Shown here piece after piece: positions 1-9,712 of a DNA stretch of 64,000 nt. The number at the start of each line of letters is the position of its first letter. Within the stretch, counting starts at the first letter, position 1. A program made the translations under genes and the position numbers. The notes beneath the pieces were generated by a model. The model was not told the DNA's origin. It worked only from the letters and a program-made list of their open reading frames with translations, and did no database searches. The stretch is from Thermosynechococcus sp. CL-1. Its GTDB lineage: Bacteria > Cyanobacteriota > Cyanobacteriia > Thermosynechococcales > Thermosynechococcaceae. The stretch is from the NCBI RefSeq assembly GCF_008386235.1, contig NZ_CP040671.1:1366001-1430000 (forward strand), given 5' to 3'.

Positions 1-669
1 ATTGTGGTGGCCGCCTTTTTCCAAGCGGATGCCCGCAAATTTGCCGAGGCCAGTCACTGGATCCAAGATGATCTGGAAAATATCAAAATTGTTGCCTACG
101 ATCTCTGCCAAACCAAGTTTGCCCAACGCAAATTGGCCGCTTCTGCTCAAAGCACGGATACAACCCTCACGTTGGCGCTCATCGAACCCGGTGAAAGTGA
201 CTACGATCAAGCCATGCCCCCAGAGTATCGCACCGGGGGTGCCTGTCCAGTAACTTCACCCACGGATGGGTTTCGAGTGGGCGATCGCGTTCTCATTGGT
301 TCGGACTCGGGCACACGCCGTATTGTCTCTATGTCAGCCAACACGATTACCTTGGACTCGCCAGTAGGGGGCTATCGGGGCGTGGGCACCCGCGTTTATG
401 CCCGCTGTCGGATTCAGCCCAACGAAACGAACGGGATTGATGGGGGGTTTGGTGCCTACCTGCAAACGCTGATTCCGCCCTTGAACAGCAATAACAACAA
501 CCGTCCGATTGTCAATGACACTTTTACATTAACCCGTACGCCAACAACCCGCGCGGAAGCGCCCTTCCAAACCCTAGAACTGGCCTATTCTGTGCGCAAT
601 AGTAACAACCGCGTCGTTGCTCAACTATCAACCGAGGTGGTGCCCAATGCGTTTTTCCGCTGTCCGTGA
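1..669 (+). CDS. Minor pseudopilin (HpsB/PilV-like), 5' end cut by the window
   Basis: The open frame runs in from base 1, so the N-terminal prepilin cleavage site and the start of the hydrophobic helix lie outside the window. The first visible residues (IVVAAFFQADARKF) look like the end of a pilin transmembrane helix. The rest is a soluble globular part with two Cys near residues 38 and 79 and one just before the stop. The stop codon overlaps the next pseudopilin gene by 23 bases, which indicates translational coupling. It probably belongs to a type IV pilus or type II-like secretion machine as a minor subunit. The family name is inferred mainly from context; similarity to HpsB of filamentous cyanobacteria is only suggested. 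Confidence 0.6.
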   Translation: MVVAAFFQADARKFAEASHWIQDDLENIKIVAYDLCQTKFAQRKLAASAQSTDTTLTLALIEPGESDYDQAMPPEYRTGGACPVTSPTDGFRVGDRVLIGSDSGTRRIVSMSANTITLDSPVGGYRGVGTRVYARCRIQPNETNGIDGGFGAYLQTLIPPLNSNNNNRPIVNDTFTLTRTPTTRAEAPFQTLELAYSVRNSNNRVVAQLSTEVVPNAFFRCP

Positions 670-1153
670 GCAGGGCATGACCCTGATTGAAATCCTGATT
701 GTCCTGACGGTGGCAGCGATTTTAGCGGTGGCTGTCACGCCGAGCTTTCTCTATTGGCTAGAAACGCAGCGGGTCAACCAAGCCCTTGAAAGCCTAGAGG
801 GGGCACTGCGGGAAGCGCAACGGGAGGCAATGCGGCGCAACCAAACCTGTCGAGTGACGATTAACACAGGCACCAATCCTACTATCGCGGGGGATCCACC
901 CCAATGTCTGCCCAATGGCTCCCGCCAACTGGAAAACGTGACCCTGCGTCGAGGAATAGGAACTGCCGCCGTACGGTTTGGCTTTCAGGGGCGCACCAGT
1001 AGTACAGGTACGATTGTGATTGCCTCCACAAGCCATCCGACCCTGCAGCGCTGTTTGGTGGTGTCTTTAGGATTGGGGATAATGCGTACGGGCAATTACC
1101 TCGCAACGGACACCACGGATGCAACTGCCGCTAACTGTCAAGCGCGCAATTAA
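647..1153 (+). CDS. GspH/FimT-type pseudopilin
   Basis: The protein begins MRFSAVREQGMTLIEIL, a prepilin peptidase site (G before M, Glu at +5) followed by a hydrophobic helix of about 20 residues. This class III signal marks type IV pilins and pseudopilins that are cleaved and methylated by PilD in the inner membrane. Length of 168 residues fits the GspH/FimT family. I chose the ATG at 647 because a gagg box lies six bases upstream and the prepilin leader is then ten residues, the usual short form; a longer frame opens at 617. It overlaps the upstream gene and is followed 11 bases later by another pseudopilin, so the three form one operon. Confidence 0.8.
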   Translation: MRFSAVREQGMTLIEILIVLTVAAILAVAVTPSFLYWLETQRVNQALESLEGALREAQREAMRRNQTCRVTINTGTNPTIAGDPPQCLPNGSRQLENVTLRRGIGTAAVRFGFQGRTSSTGTIVIASTSHPTLQRCLVVSLGLGIMRTGNYLATDTTDATAANCQARN

Positions 1154-1164
1154 GGAGCAGGGAG

Positions 1165-1812
1165 ATGCAGGACTGGCGCAGAGGCAATCGCGGCTTTACA
1201 TTGACGGAGTTACTGGTAGCGGCTGCCGTTGGCAGTATTGTTGTGGCCATGAGTGGTTGGGCAATGGTGGCTATCCTGCAAAACAATCGTCGTGTTGAAG
1301 AGCAGGCAATTACCCGCATGAACCTGAGCCGCGCCCTCGACTTTATCTCCGATGATATTCGCTCAGCCATTCGCATTTCAACAACGGCACCCTCCGATTG
1401 GACGATTCCAAGTGGTGGCTACCAATTGGTGATGTTTATGGAAAAACCAGCGGATAACCTCGAGGAGCAGGACAACGGCACTTTGGCCAGCACAACCCGT
1501 GTGGCCTATTACACCCGTCCCAAGACAAGCAATGTGGTGTGGCGAGGCCCGATGATTCTCTATCGCCAAAAAATTGGTGACTCTACCCCCAATGCGTTAA
1601 TTGATGGCATTGCCAACACGAGTCCCAACTGCACCAATAACTTGCCGGGCGCGACGGATAGTGGCACCAACAAGGGTGGATTTCGAGTTTTTGTGCAGCA
1701 CAACCGCAACGTTAAGCTCTGCATTGCCGGTTTGGTGGAGTCAACGGGTACGGTTTACCAAGCAGAAACCCTTGCCGCCGTGCGATCCGGATCTGCGACC
1801 CCTACTCCCTAG
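1165..1812 (+). CDS. PilW/HpsC-like pseudopilin
   Basis: The leader MQDWRRGNRGFTLTELL is a type III prepilin signal with G before F and Glu at +5, followed by a hydrophobic helix (LVAAAVGSIVVAMSGWAMVA). The next segment, with RMNLSRALDFISDDIRSA, resembles the conserved helix of PilW and HpsC minor pilins. The protein is 215 residues long. A ggagcagggag ribosome site sits directly before the ATG. It is the last gene of the pseudopilin operon; the following gene is preceded by a gap of 186 bases. It probably works in assembly of a type IV pilus or polysaccharide-secretion pseudopilus. The precise subclass is uncertain. Confidence 0.75.
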   Translation: MQDWRRGNRGFTLTELLVAAAVGSIVVAMSGWAMVAILQNNRRVEEQAITRMNLSRALDFISDDIRSAIRISTTAPSDWTIPSGGYQLVMFMEKPADNLEEQDNGTLASTTRVAYYTRPKTSNVVWRGPMILYRQKIGDSTPNALIDGIANTSPNCTNNLPGATDSGTNKGGFRVFVQHNRNVKLCIAGLVESTGTVYQAETLAAVRSGSATPTP

Positions 1813-1972
1813 CGGCAGCAGCATTCCTTGAGAGGTACTTTTGGGAACACTGATAGCTTCTCCTCTTCACTCGGATAGAATAGGCTCAAAACGGTGAAAG
1901 TTCCTAGGGAACGGGATGACCTCCCCTTTACTTTACGTACCCCCTGTTTGACAAAAGGGTCATCGTTTTTCT

Positions 1973-1994
1973 ATTGCGGCTGTTATAGGGATGC
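1973..1994 (+). repeat. 22-bp element, copy 1
   Basis: The stretch attgcggctgttatagggatgc differs at only two positions from bases 11181-11202 on the same strand. It lies immediately before the start codon of the DUF6790 gene. The inner ttatagggatgc part is identical. It could be an extended -10 promoter or a small dispersed repeat; only the similarity is seen. Confidence 0.45.
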
Positions 1995-1998
1995 AACC

Positions 1999-2505
1999 AT
2001 GATTTGGCTTTTTTATAGTCTGATGACTATTCTTGGCATTGGTCTGCATTTGTGGCGACAGCCTCACCAGCGTACACGGGCAGGGATCATCCATGTCAGC
2101 TTGCTGTACCTACTGGTTATTTTTGTGGGAATTGGGGGGGTGATGAGTGCGTTGGTGCATACGTTTGATGCTGCAGCGACGGCTCGCAAAATTGGCTGGT
2201 TACCGGGGAGTCCTTTCCAATTTGAGGTCGCAATGGCGAATCTGGCCTTTGGGATTCTTGGCCTGCTCTGTATTTGGCAACGAGGATTGTTTTGGTCAGC
2301 AACAGGGATTGGTTTCTCGGTCTATGTGTTGGGATGTGCCTATGGCCACTACCAACAGATGTTGCTGGGAAATTTTGCCCCCTACAATGCTGGCTGGGGG
2401 ATTTGGCTTTACGATGTTGGCGTACCGTCGTTGATCTTGACATTGCTGTGGGGCCGCAGTCGCTGGAATGTGTCCCACCCTCATAGGAATGTGAGTAAAT
2501 CCTAA
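1999..2505 (+). CDS. DUF6790 family integral membrane protein
   Basis: A protein of 168 residues with four or five predicted membrane helices (near residues 1-15, 30-50, 75-95, 100-120 and 145-160). The motif block YLLVIFVGIGGVMSALVHTF followed by GSPFQFEVAMANLAFG is typical of the DUF6790 family as I remember it. No function is known to me. The frame is open from a GTG at 1894, but the ATG at 1999 starts directly at the first hydrophobic helix and was preferred. There is no good Shine-Dalgarno before it; a TATAGG hexamer at 1984-1989 would place transcription almost on the start codon. It is followed by carB 120 bases later on the same strand. Confidence 0.7.
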   Translation: MIWLFYSLMTILGIGLHLWRQPHQRTRAGIIHVSLLYLLVIFVGIGGVMSALVHTFDAAATARKIGWLPGSPFQFEVAMANLAFGILGLLCIWQRGLFWSATGIGFSVYVLGCAYGHYQQMLLGNFAPYNAGWGIWLYDVGVPSLILTLLWGRSRWNVSHPHRNVSKS

Positions 2506-2625
2506 CACCAATCGCCCTCAGAGCTGGTGACCGAGTGATTTTCAACTTAACAGAACAGGCGCGATCGCAAGGGGGAGTGTAGGATAGGGAAGGCGTGATT
2601 GAAATCCTTTGGCTGCGTTGTCCCT

Positions 2626-5600
2626 ATGCCTCGTCGTACCGATATTTCAAAAATTCTCATTATTGGTTCGGGTCCGATTGTCATTGGTCAAGCCTGTGAA
2701 TTTGACTATTCGGGAACCCAAGCCTGTAAGGCGTTGCGCGAGGAAGGGTACGAGGTGATCCTGATTAACTCCAACCCCGCCACCATCATGACGGATCCTG
2801 AGACCGCTGATCGCACGTACATTGAACCCCTCATCCCGGAAATGGTGGAAAAAGTCATTGCCGCCGAACGCCCCGATGCCCTACTGCCCACAATGGGGGG
2901 ACAAACGGCCCTGAACTTGGCGGTGGCTCTGTCAAAATCGGGGGTTCTCGATCGCTATGGGGTGGAACTGATTGGGGCTAAGTTGCCAGCCATTGAAATG
3001 GCCGAGGATCGCAAGCTCTTTAAGGAGGCAATGCAGCGCATTGGTGTGGGGGTGTGTCCCTCTGGCTTGGCCAATACCCTCGAAGAGGCGCGGGCGATCG
3101 CCCAAGAGATTGGGGTTTATCCCCTGATTATTCGCCCCGCCTTTACCCTAGGGGGCACTGGGGGCGGCATTGCCTACAACCAAGAGGAATTTGAAGAAAT
3201 TGCCGCTGCCGGTCTCGATGCCAGTCCTGTCTCACAAATCCTTATTGAGCAATCCCTGATTGGCTGGAAAGAATACGAACTGGAAGTGATGCGGGACATG
3301 GCCGATAACGTGGTCATTATCTGCTCCATTGAGAACGTGGATCCCATGGGTATCCATACCGGCGACTCCATCACTGTCGCACCAGCGCAAACCCTGACGG
3401 ATAAAGAGTATCAACGGCTGCGGGATGCTGCCATCAAAATCATTCGGGAAATTGGCGTAGAAACGGGCGGATCAAACATTCAGTTTGCCGTTAACCCGGA
3501 AACAGGGGAAGTGATCGTGATTGAAATGAATCCCCGCGTCTCCCGCTCCTCAGCACTCGCTTCTAAGGCAACTGGCTTTCCCATTGCCAAAATGGCGGCG
3601 AAATTGGCCGTGGGCTACACCCTGCCGGAAATCCCCAATGACATTACCAAGAAAACCCCCGCTAGCTTTGAACCCACGATTGACTACGTGGTCACCAAAA
3701 TTCCCCGCTTTGCCTTTGAGAAGTTTCCCGGCTCGCAGCCGGTGCTGACCACCCAAATGAAGTCCGTCGGTGAAGCCATGGCCATTGGCCGCACATTCCA
3801 AGAGTCCCTGCAAAAAGCCCTGCGATCGCTGGAAACGGGACGCGCCGGCTGGGGGTGCGATCGCCCCGAAAAACTCCCCAGCCTTGAGCAACTGCGGGGG
3901 AAACTGCGCACACCCAATCCCGATCGCATCTTTGCCATTCGCCACGCCTTCCTTTTGGGGATGACCGTTGAGGAGATTTACGAACTGACGGCCATTGATC
4001 CGTGGTTCCTGCGGCAGATGCAGGGACTCCTAGAAACGGAAAAATTCCTCAAGCGCAGCAAACTAGAGCAACTCACCGCTGATGATCTCTGGCGGGTCAA
4101 GCAGCAGGGCTTTAGTGATGCCCAAATTGCCTACGCCACCAAAACCACCGATGATCAGGTGCGTGCCTATCGCCAATCCCTCGGTGTTGTTCCCGTCTAT
4201 AAAACCGTGGACACCTGTGCCGCCGAGTTTGAGGCCTACACCCCCTACTACTACTCCACCTATGAGCGGCCGGTGGAACAGATTAACCCGGAGACGGGTG
4301 AGGTTGAACCCCTGCCGCCGCAATCGGAAGTGCTGCCCCCCCGCAAGCCGCGGGTAATGATTCTTGGCTCTGGCCCCAACCGCATTGGTCAAGGGATTGA
4401 ATTTGATTACTGCTGCTGCCATGCTTCCTACGCGCTGCGGGCGGATGACTATGAAACAATCATGGTCAACTCCAACCCTGAAACGGTTTCTACGGATTAC
4501 GACACCAGCGATCGCCTCTACTTTGAACCCCTGACGAAGGAAGATGTCCTCAACATTATTGAGGTGGAGCGCCCCATCGGCATTATTATTCAGTTTGGCG
4601 GTCAAACCCCCCTGAAACTCGCCTTACCCCTCCAGCAGTACCTCGAAACCCATGGCGATCGCCTCGGAACGCAAATCTGGGGTACCTCGCCCGACTCCAT
4701 TGATATTGCCGAAGACCGCGAACGCTTCGAGAAAATCTTGCGGGAGCTGAATATCCCCCAACCCCCCAATGGCACCGCTCGCAGTTATGCCGAAGCCCTG
4801 AGTATTGCCCAGTGCATTAGCTACCCCGTAGTGGTGCGCCCCAGTTATGTGCTCGGCGGTCGCGCCATGGAAATTATCTATTCTGATGCCGAATTGGAGC
4901 GCTATATGAACGAAGCCGTTCAGGTGGAGCCAGAGCGACCGATTCTCATTGATAAGTATCTGGAAAACGCCATTGAAGTGGATGTGGATGCCATTGCTGA
5001 TGCCAGCGGTACCGTGGTGATTGGCGGGATTATGGAACACATCGAACAAGCCGGGATTCACTCTGGGGATTCTGCCTGTAGCTTGCCCACCCAATCCCTT
5101 TCTCCTACCGTGTTGGAGACCATTCGCAGGTGGAGTATTGCCCTCGCCAAGGCCCTCAAAGTGGTGGGGCTGATGAACCTACAACTGGCAGTACAAGGGG
5201 AGCAGGTCTATATTTTGGAGGCCAACCCGCGGGCATCCCGTACGGTGCCCTTTGTCTCCAAGGCGATTGGCATTCCCCTTGCTAAAATGGCTGCCCGCCT
5301 GATGTCAGGCAAAACGCTTGCAGAACTCAATTTCCTCGATGAGAAGATTCCCAACCATGTCGCTGTTAAGGAAGCGGTTCTGCCCTTTGAAAAATTTGCC
5401 GGTACCGATACGGTGCTAGGACCTGAGATGCGCTCCACCGGTGAGGCGATGGGGATTGACATGACCTTTGGTGCTGCCTATGCCAAGTCTCAACTGGCGG
5501 CCAATCAAAGGTTACCTTTGAAAGGAACCGTTTTTGTATCGATGAGCGATCGCGACAAGGCAGCGATTGTGCCCGTGGTGCAGGAGTTGCAGTCCCTCGG

Positions 5601-5928
5601 CTTTCGGATTATTGCCACCGAAGGAACCCGCAATGCTCTGCTTGAGGCGGGTCTGAGTAATATTGAACTCATCCTCAAGCTTCATGAAGGGCGTCCCCAT
5701 GTCCTCGATGCGATTAAAAATGAGCAGATTCACCTGATTCTGAATACGCCTTCGGGTCAGGAAGCCCGTACCGATGCCCAATTGATTCGTCGCACCGCCC
5801 TTGCCTACAAGATTCCGATTGTGACGACAATCGCCGGTGCCAAGGCGACGGCTGCCGCCATTAAAACCCTGCAAACCTCAACCCTCGGGGTACGGGCACT
5901 TCAGGACTACCATCGGGCGGAATGCTAA
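2626..5928 (+). CDS. carB: Carbamoyl-phosphate synthase large subunit
   Basis: CarB uses ammonia from the CarA glutaminase, two ATP and bicarbonate to make carbamoyl phosphate for pyrimidine and arginine synthesis. The 1100-residue protein shows the expected internal duplication: [20 protein letters not shown] near the N-terminus is repeated as [18 protein letters not shown] near residue 585, each followed by an ATP-grasp unit. The C-terminal methylglyoxal-synthase-like allosteric domain starts near residue 960 ([17 protein letters not shown]). Length and domain order are normal. ATG 2626 was preferred over a TTG at 2599 because family members begin [16 protein letters not shown]. carA is not nearby. 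Its last seven bases overlap the RemA-like gene. Confidence 0.97.
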   Translation: MPRRTDISKILIIGSGPIVIGQACEFDYSGTQACKALREEGYEVILINSNPATIMTDPETADRTYIEPLIPEMVEKVIAAERPDALLPTMGGQTALNLAVALSKSGVLDRYGVELIGAKLPAIEMAEDRKLFKEAMQRIGVGVCPSGLANTLEEARAIAQEIGVYPLIIRPAFTLGGTGGGIAYNQEEFEEIAAAGLDASPVSQILIEQSLIGWKEYELEVMRDMADNVVIICSIENVDPMGIHTGDSITVAPAQTLTDKEYQRLRDAAIKIIREIGVETGGSNIQFAVNPETGEVIVIEMNPRVSRSSALASKATGFPIAKMAAKLAVGYTLPEIPNDITKKTPASFEPTIDYVVTKIPRFAFEKFPGSQPVLTTQMKSVGEAMAIGRTFQESLQKALRSLETGRAGWGCDRPEKLPSLEQLRGKLRTPNPDRIFAIRHAFLLGMTVEEIYELTAIDPWFLRQMQGLLETEKFLKRSKLEQLTADDLWRVKQQGFSDAQIAYATKTTDDQVRAYRQSLGVVPVYKTVDTCAAEFEAYTPYYYSTYERPVEQINPETGEVEPLPPQSEVLPPRKPRVMILGSGPNRIGQGIEFDYCCCHASYALRADDYETIMVNSNPETVSTDYDTSDRLYFEPLTKEDVLNIIEVERPIGIIIQFGGQTPLKLALPLQQYLETHGDRLGTQIWGTSPDSIDIAEDRERFEKILRELNIPQPPNGTARSYAEALSIAQCISYPVVVRPSYVLGGRAMEIIYSDAELERYMNEAVQVEPERPILIDKYLENAIEVDVDAIADASGTVVIGGIMEHIEQAGIHSGDSACSLPTQSLSPTVLETIRRWSIALAKALKVVGLMNLQLAVQGEQVYILEANPRASRTVPFVSKAIGIPLAKMAARLMSGKTLAELNFLDEKIPNHVAVKEAVLPFEKFAGTDTVLGPEMRSTGEAMGIDMTFGAAYAKSQLAANQRLPLKGTVFVSMSDRDKAAIVPVVQELQSLGFRIIATEGTRNALLEAGLSNIELILKLHEGRPHVLDAIKNEQIHLILNTPSGQEARTDAQLIRRTALAYKIPIVTTIAGAKATAAAIKTLQTSTLGVRALQDYHRAEC

Positions 5929-6155
5929 ACATTGGTTTTGGCAACTATGTCTCGCCGCAGCGACTGCTGGCGATCGTCAGCCCCGACTCTGCCCCGATTA
6001 AACGCCTGATTCTCGAAGCACGGCAGCATCATCACCTCATTGATGCCACCCACGGCCGGCGGACTCGTGCCGTACTGGTCTTGGATGGGGAGATTGTCGT
6101 TCTCTCGGCGCTGCATCCTGAAACGTTGGTGGCGCGACTCAACCCACCCCCCTAG
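5922..6155 (+). CDS. remA: RemA-like DUF370 regulator
   Basis: A 77-residue protein that begins [19 protein letters not shown] and contains [11 protein letters not shown] and [13 protein letters not shown], the signature of the DUF370/RemA family. In Bacillus subtilis RemA is a DNA-binding activator of biofilm matrix genes; members are also widespread in cyanobacteria, where the role is little known. The gene starts inside carB (seven-base overlap, different frame), so translation is probably coupled to a pyrimidine/arginine enzyme. It converges with the fimbrial operon on the other strand, 14 bases away. Function as a DNA-binding regulator is inferred from the family. Confidence 0.85.
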   Translation: MLNIGFGNYVSPQRLLAIVSPDSAPIKRLILEARQHHHLIDATHGRRTRAVLVLDGEIVVLSALHPETLVARLNPPP

Positions 6156-6169
6156 ACGTCTCCAAAACA

Positions 6170-6661
6170 TCAAAAAATAATCGTCACCCGCAGTGAGTCG
6201 GTGTAGAGGCCGGGGGCAACCCACTGCTGGGCAGGAATGCGACCGTAGATCGTCAGTGTATTGAGGACATTGTTGCCGGGAATAAACGGTCCCCGTTGCT
6301 GTGTGCCCCCAGTGCCATCGCCCCAAATGATACTGCGATTAGCATCGAGGTAGAGGTTATAGTTCAGGCGATCGCTCCCACTGCTCATTTGTCGCGGCGT
6401 AAAACTATTGCTGCCCCCTTGGCTTAGTTGAACCGTTACGGGGCGGTTGTTAAAGCGACCAGCCCCACCCCCCACACAGACAAATTGGACTTGACCAGTG
6501 GTATCCAGAGGAATGGGCGAAAAAGGATCATAGCTCCCAAAGTTCAAACCGGTCACACTTTGAAACTGACAACCCGTCCCCTGCGCCTGGGCGGCTGCCC
6601 AATACCCAAGGCAACTGAGGCCAGTGATGCATCCTATCGTGGCGAGTCGGGCAACGAACAT
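6170..6661 (-). CDS. Spore coat U domain fimbrial subunit (probable tip subunit)
   Basis: A secreted protein of 163 residues with a signal peptide (hydrophobic CITGLSCLGYWAAAQAQG, cleavage after AQA). The mature part has the spore-coat-U fold markers: GLNFGSYDPFSPIPLDTTGQV early, a Cys in VQFVCVGGG, the LTIYGRIPAQQ block and the C-terminal beta-strand ending in TIIF. Such proteins are pilins or tip adhesins of archaic (sigma) chaperone-usher fimbriae. It is the last gene of the operon, behind the usher, where the Csu system keeps its tip subunit; here it is a single-domain protein rather than two-domain. Its start overlaps the usher end by 28 bases. Confidence 0.8.
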   Translation of the reverse strand: MFVARLATIGCITGLSCLGYWAAAQAQGTGCQFQSVTGLNFGSYDPFSPIPLDTTGQVQFVCVGGGAGRFNNRPVTVQLSQGGSNSFTPRQMSSGSDRLNYNLYLDANRSIIWGDGTGGTQQRGPFIPGNNVLNTLTIYGRIPAQQWVAPGLYTDSLRVTIIF

Positions 6662-9000
6662 GAAACTTCCCCTACGTCAGTAAAGAGATCGTCACTGGGT
6701 GGCAGTGTCAGTTGGAACGTACAGCGCAGTTGCTCGTAGGTCACTTCAGCAGTGTAGGTTCCTGCTTCTAGGGTATCAAAGTAAAATTCTCCCCTTGGCG
6801 AGAGGGGCGATAGGATTTTTTCCTTGTTGCGTTCTAGGGTGAGTTGTCCCAAATTGGGAATGATCCGCTCACTGCCCCGCAAAATCACCACTCGTCCGAC
6901 ATAGTTGCGACTGGGGCGGACATCAAAGCGGGCGATCGCTCCCCCACGAAAAGGCGGTGCAATCAGTAGCTCGGTGCGGCCAATGGCAAAATCAATGGGA
7001 ATATCCTGATCCTCAATCCGCAAGGCATTGCCGTAGTAGGGCAGCAAGTCTGGAATCAAAATTTTACCGCGACGATTCGTGCGACCAATTTCTTGATTAC
7101 TTAAGTAGGTGCGCACACCCCCCACATTGGGCACATCCACCAAGACAAAACTCCCCTGCACCGGTCGCGTGGCAAAAACTTCACCGCCAATTGTGACGAA
7201 TCCCCCTTCCACCACCACTTGCGCCTGTCCTGTATCCCCTGCCTGCGCGTAGCCAATTTGGTAGCGGCTCCAAGGGGCATTGTAAGAAAATGTGCCACTG
7301 ACAAAGGCCTGCTCATTGGCCTGAAGCACCTGTCCCTGATAGCCATAGCCGACGCCCGCTGGGAGCGATCGCGAGACGTTGAGGAAAGGAACCCCCTGAT
7401 TTCCCTGTTGCAGCCAGCCGGTGTTAAGTGTCACCGCATTGTTCAGAAAGTAGTTAAACGTAACACTGATTTGGTTCACTGGCTGATCACTGCCAGAGAG
7501 GAAGCGCGAACCTTGCAGGTATAGACTGAGATTGCGGCGGAGTTGCACTTGAGCGAGAATCGTTGCCTGTTGCCGCACCCCTTGATCGCGGGGATTGGTA
7601 AAAAAGTACTGACCACTGATTGTTAGCCGCGACCCCAGACTGAGGGTAGCATTGGCAAAGCCCTCTAACTGCGGGCGATCGTCCCCCAAACCCAAGCCAG
7701 TATTGACATAGTTGCCACTGAGCAGGCGCACCCCACCACCAAAGGCCAGCCGCCGCCCCGGATAGTTGTAGCCAACAGCAACCCCACTCCCCAATTTTCC
7801 CTCAGTGGTACTCACCGCCGCCGCCACATCCAGCGTGCCAATGGGAATCGCCGTACTCAGGTTCAAGCCCGCATTCAAAAGATCGCCATTGCCTTCCAGA
7901 CGTGCCCCCAGGGTCAAGTTATTCAAAATGCCCTGCCGATAGGCCGCCAAAAATTGCCCCTGATCTCCGTAGCTGAAATTCTCCGTGCCAAAATTTTCCC
8001 GCTCGGCACCGGCAGCCACAATAAACTCCGATAGTCCGGGGCGCAATAACGTAAACGACTGGACAAAATTACGGCTAAAGACCTGTTGATTGCCCTCAGC
8101 ATCCTTTATCACAATTCGCAAGCGATTAAAGCCCCCAAAGGCGGGCAAATTTTTGAGAATAAACGGCCCCGGCGGTAACGTCACCTGCCGAATCAGCAAG
8201 TTATTCAGGTAAATTTCTGCGCTGCTGGGGGTGGTTACCTCACCCCGAAAGTCAAAGGCGGGTTGGCGAATCAGGTAAGGGCTAAGGCCAAAGTTGCGTT
8301 CCCAAACAATGCCCCCCCAAAGGCCACCCCCGCCCAACAGGTCACTGCTGATAAACGCATCCCCTAGGGTCAAAGTCGTGAGATGGCGCCGATGATCCAA
8401 TCTAAAAGCGGTGAGTCCCCGTTGCAGGTTGCCATCGGCAGTCAACCCCAGCGTTGAGGTAAGGGCATTGCCACCAAAGCTAATCGCCACTTCACTGGCA
8501 GCCGTCAGTTGTTCAAAGTTATTCCAAAAAACGCCATAGTTCAGGTAGGCACTTAAGGGTTGGCTATAGCGAATCCCCGGCGGTTCATTACTCGGGTTAA
8601 AGTCAATGACCGTTTGTGGCAGTTGGGCTGCTCCCACCTGTAACCGTAGCACTAAGTTGGCATCATCCCGCTGGAATGTCATCTGCGGTGCCAACGACTG
8701 CAAGGAGACGTGCTCAATGCCTTGGATGATTTCGCGGCGACCGCCAATCTCCCTCAGACCGGCATTCACTAGATCCTGCAAAGGGATGAGCACATCGTCG
8801 CCACGCACCAAAACAATCACATCCCCCTTGGTAACGCGATTCACCTCAAGGGTATAAATGGCAGAGACTTCTGCTTGGGCAGAGACTGGAGCAGCCATCA
8901 GGAGGCTACTAAGCGCAAACGCCGTTGGGAGTAGAAATTTCAGTTGTAAGGGAGGGGTTGGTGCCCACAGACTGTAATTTGACTTGGCGCACTTGGGCAC
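6634..9000 (-). CDS. Fimbrial outer-membrane usher (FimD/PapC type)
   Basis: An outer-membrane beta-barrel that would receive chaperone-subunit complexes and polymerise fimbriae. About 788 residues: signal peptide (FLLPTAFALSSLLMAAPVSA), N-terminal periplasmic part, a long Gly/Asn-rich barrel, a plug-like segment around ILKNLPAFGGFNRLRIVIKD, and C-terminal Ig-like domains with NRRGKILIPDLLPY. This is the layout of the archaic ushers. The start is uncertain: no ATG lies just before the signal peptide, the frame stays open to 9102, and I chose the GTG at 9000, which lies inside the chaperone gene. It overlaps the chaperone and tip-subunit genes, so the operon is tightly coupled. Confidence 0.8.
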   Translation of the reverse strand: MPKCAKSNYSLWAPTPPLQLKFLLPTAFALSSLLMAAPVSAQAEVSAIYTLEVNRVTKGDVIVLVRGDDVLIPLQDLVNAGLREIGGRREIIQGIEHVSLQSLAPQMTFQRDDANLVLRLQVGAAQLPQTVIDFNPSNEPPGIRYSQPLSAYLNYGVFWNNFEQLTAASEVAISFGGNALTSTLGLTADGNLQRGLTAFRLDHRRHLTTLTLGDAFISSDLLGGGGLWGGIVWERNFGLSPYLIRQPAFDFRGEVTTPSSAEIYLNNLLIRQVTLPPGPFILKNLPAFGGFNRLRIVIKDAEGNQQVFSRNFVQSFTLLRPGLSEFIVAAGAERENFGTENFSYGDQGQFLAAYRQGILNNLTLGARLEGNGDLLNAGLNLSTAIPIGTLDVAAAVSTTEGKLGSGVAVGYNYPGRRLAFGGGVRLLSGNYVNTGLGLGDDRPQLEGFANATLSLGSRLTISGQYFFTNPRDQGVRQQATILAQVQLRRNLSLYLQGSRFLSGSDQPVNQISVTFNYFLNNAVTLNTGWLQQGNQGVPFLNVSRSLPAGVGYGYQGQVLQANEQAFVSGTFSYNAPWSRYQIGYAQAGDTGQAQVVVEGGFVTIGGEVFATRPVQGSFVLVDVPNVGGVRTYLSNQEIGRTNRRGKILIPDLLPYYGNALRIEDQDIPIDFAIGRTELLIAPPFRGGAIARFDVRPSRNYVGRVVILRGSERIIPNLGQLTLERNKEKILSPLSPRGEFYFDTLEAGTYTAEVTYEQLRCTFQLTLPPSDDLFTDVGEVSCSLPDSPR

Positions 9001-9712
9001 AGTTGGTTTGTGGTAGAGGAATATTCCTAAAGGGGCGATCGCGATCGGCCAACACATACACCGACTCCAGCATTCGCTCGAACACCACTGTTCCCTGCTC
9101 ATTCAGCCCCTGAACAGTGATACCAAGGGTTTGAATGTGGACATTGCCTTTATTGCGCAGGACAAAACTTAATTTGCCCCCTTCGACGCGACCATTCAAA
9201 ATTTCGCCTTGGCGCTGGATATTGGCGGGTTGGACAAAAACTGGCAAGCTAAAGGTCTTGATAATGCGAATGGCTGCCCCTTGGGTTTCTAAGACATTGG
9301 CTGGGGGCAGTTCTGTCACCAACAGACGATAGGTTTGCTCTTGCGTTGTCGCCGGTTGCCGTGCTCCCACCCGTAGGGTTCGCTCTTCCCCCGGCGGTAC
9401 CGACAGCAAGACAGGGAAAGCCACGACATTGCCATCGCTTTCCGTTAGCTCCTCTTGACCATCGGCGGTTTGCTGCCAGCGGCGCACACTAATCTCAAAG
9501 TTAATCGGCACCTGCCCCGTATTGGTCAGGGTCAACAATGCCGTTCGCTGGCGCGGTGAGAGAAACACCTGCACCGCATTCAGATAAAACTCTGAGGATT
9601 GTGCAGCTACTCTTGAACTCAGACCAAGAGCAAAGAGAGTAGCTAGCAGGGCAAACCGCCACCCGAATGGAAAACAGACCTTAGAACGAGACAATGACCT
9701 GAACTGTGTCAC
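8909..9712 (-). CDS. Periplasmic fimbrial chaperone (PapD-like)
   Basis: A protein of 267 residues with a signal peptide ending near SSRVAAQSS. Two immunoglobulin-like domains follow: the first with the strand RTALLTLTNTGQVPINFEI and a Val/Pro-rich stretch (FPVLLSVPPGEERTLRVG) that resembles the conserved subunit-binding G1 region, the second with GKLSFVLRNKGNVHIQTLGI. PapD-type chaperones bind fimbrial subunits in the periplasm by donor-strand complementation and pass them to the usher. The gene start overlaps the preceding subunit gene by 32 bases and its end overlaps the usher. Family assignment is firm from order and motifs together. Confidence 0.82.
   Translation of the reverse strand: MTQFRSLSRSKVCFPFGWRFALLATLFALGLSSRVAAQSSEFYLNAVQVFLSPRQRTALLTLTNTGQVPINFEISVRRWQQTADGQEELTESDGNVVAFPVLLSVPPGEERTLRVGARQPATTQEQTYRLLVTELPPANVLETQGAAIRIIKTFSLPVFVQPANIQRQGEILNGRVEGGKLSFVLRNKGNVHIQTLGITVQGLNEQGTVVFERMLESVYVLADRDRPFRNIPLPQTNCAQVRQVKLQSVGTNPSLTTEISTPNGVCA

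Noticed and set aside
4063-4605. 180-codon frame on the minus strand inside carB
   Set aside because: It is an antisense shadow of a strongly conserved gene; long opposite frames are common in GC-rich coding sequence.
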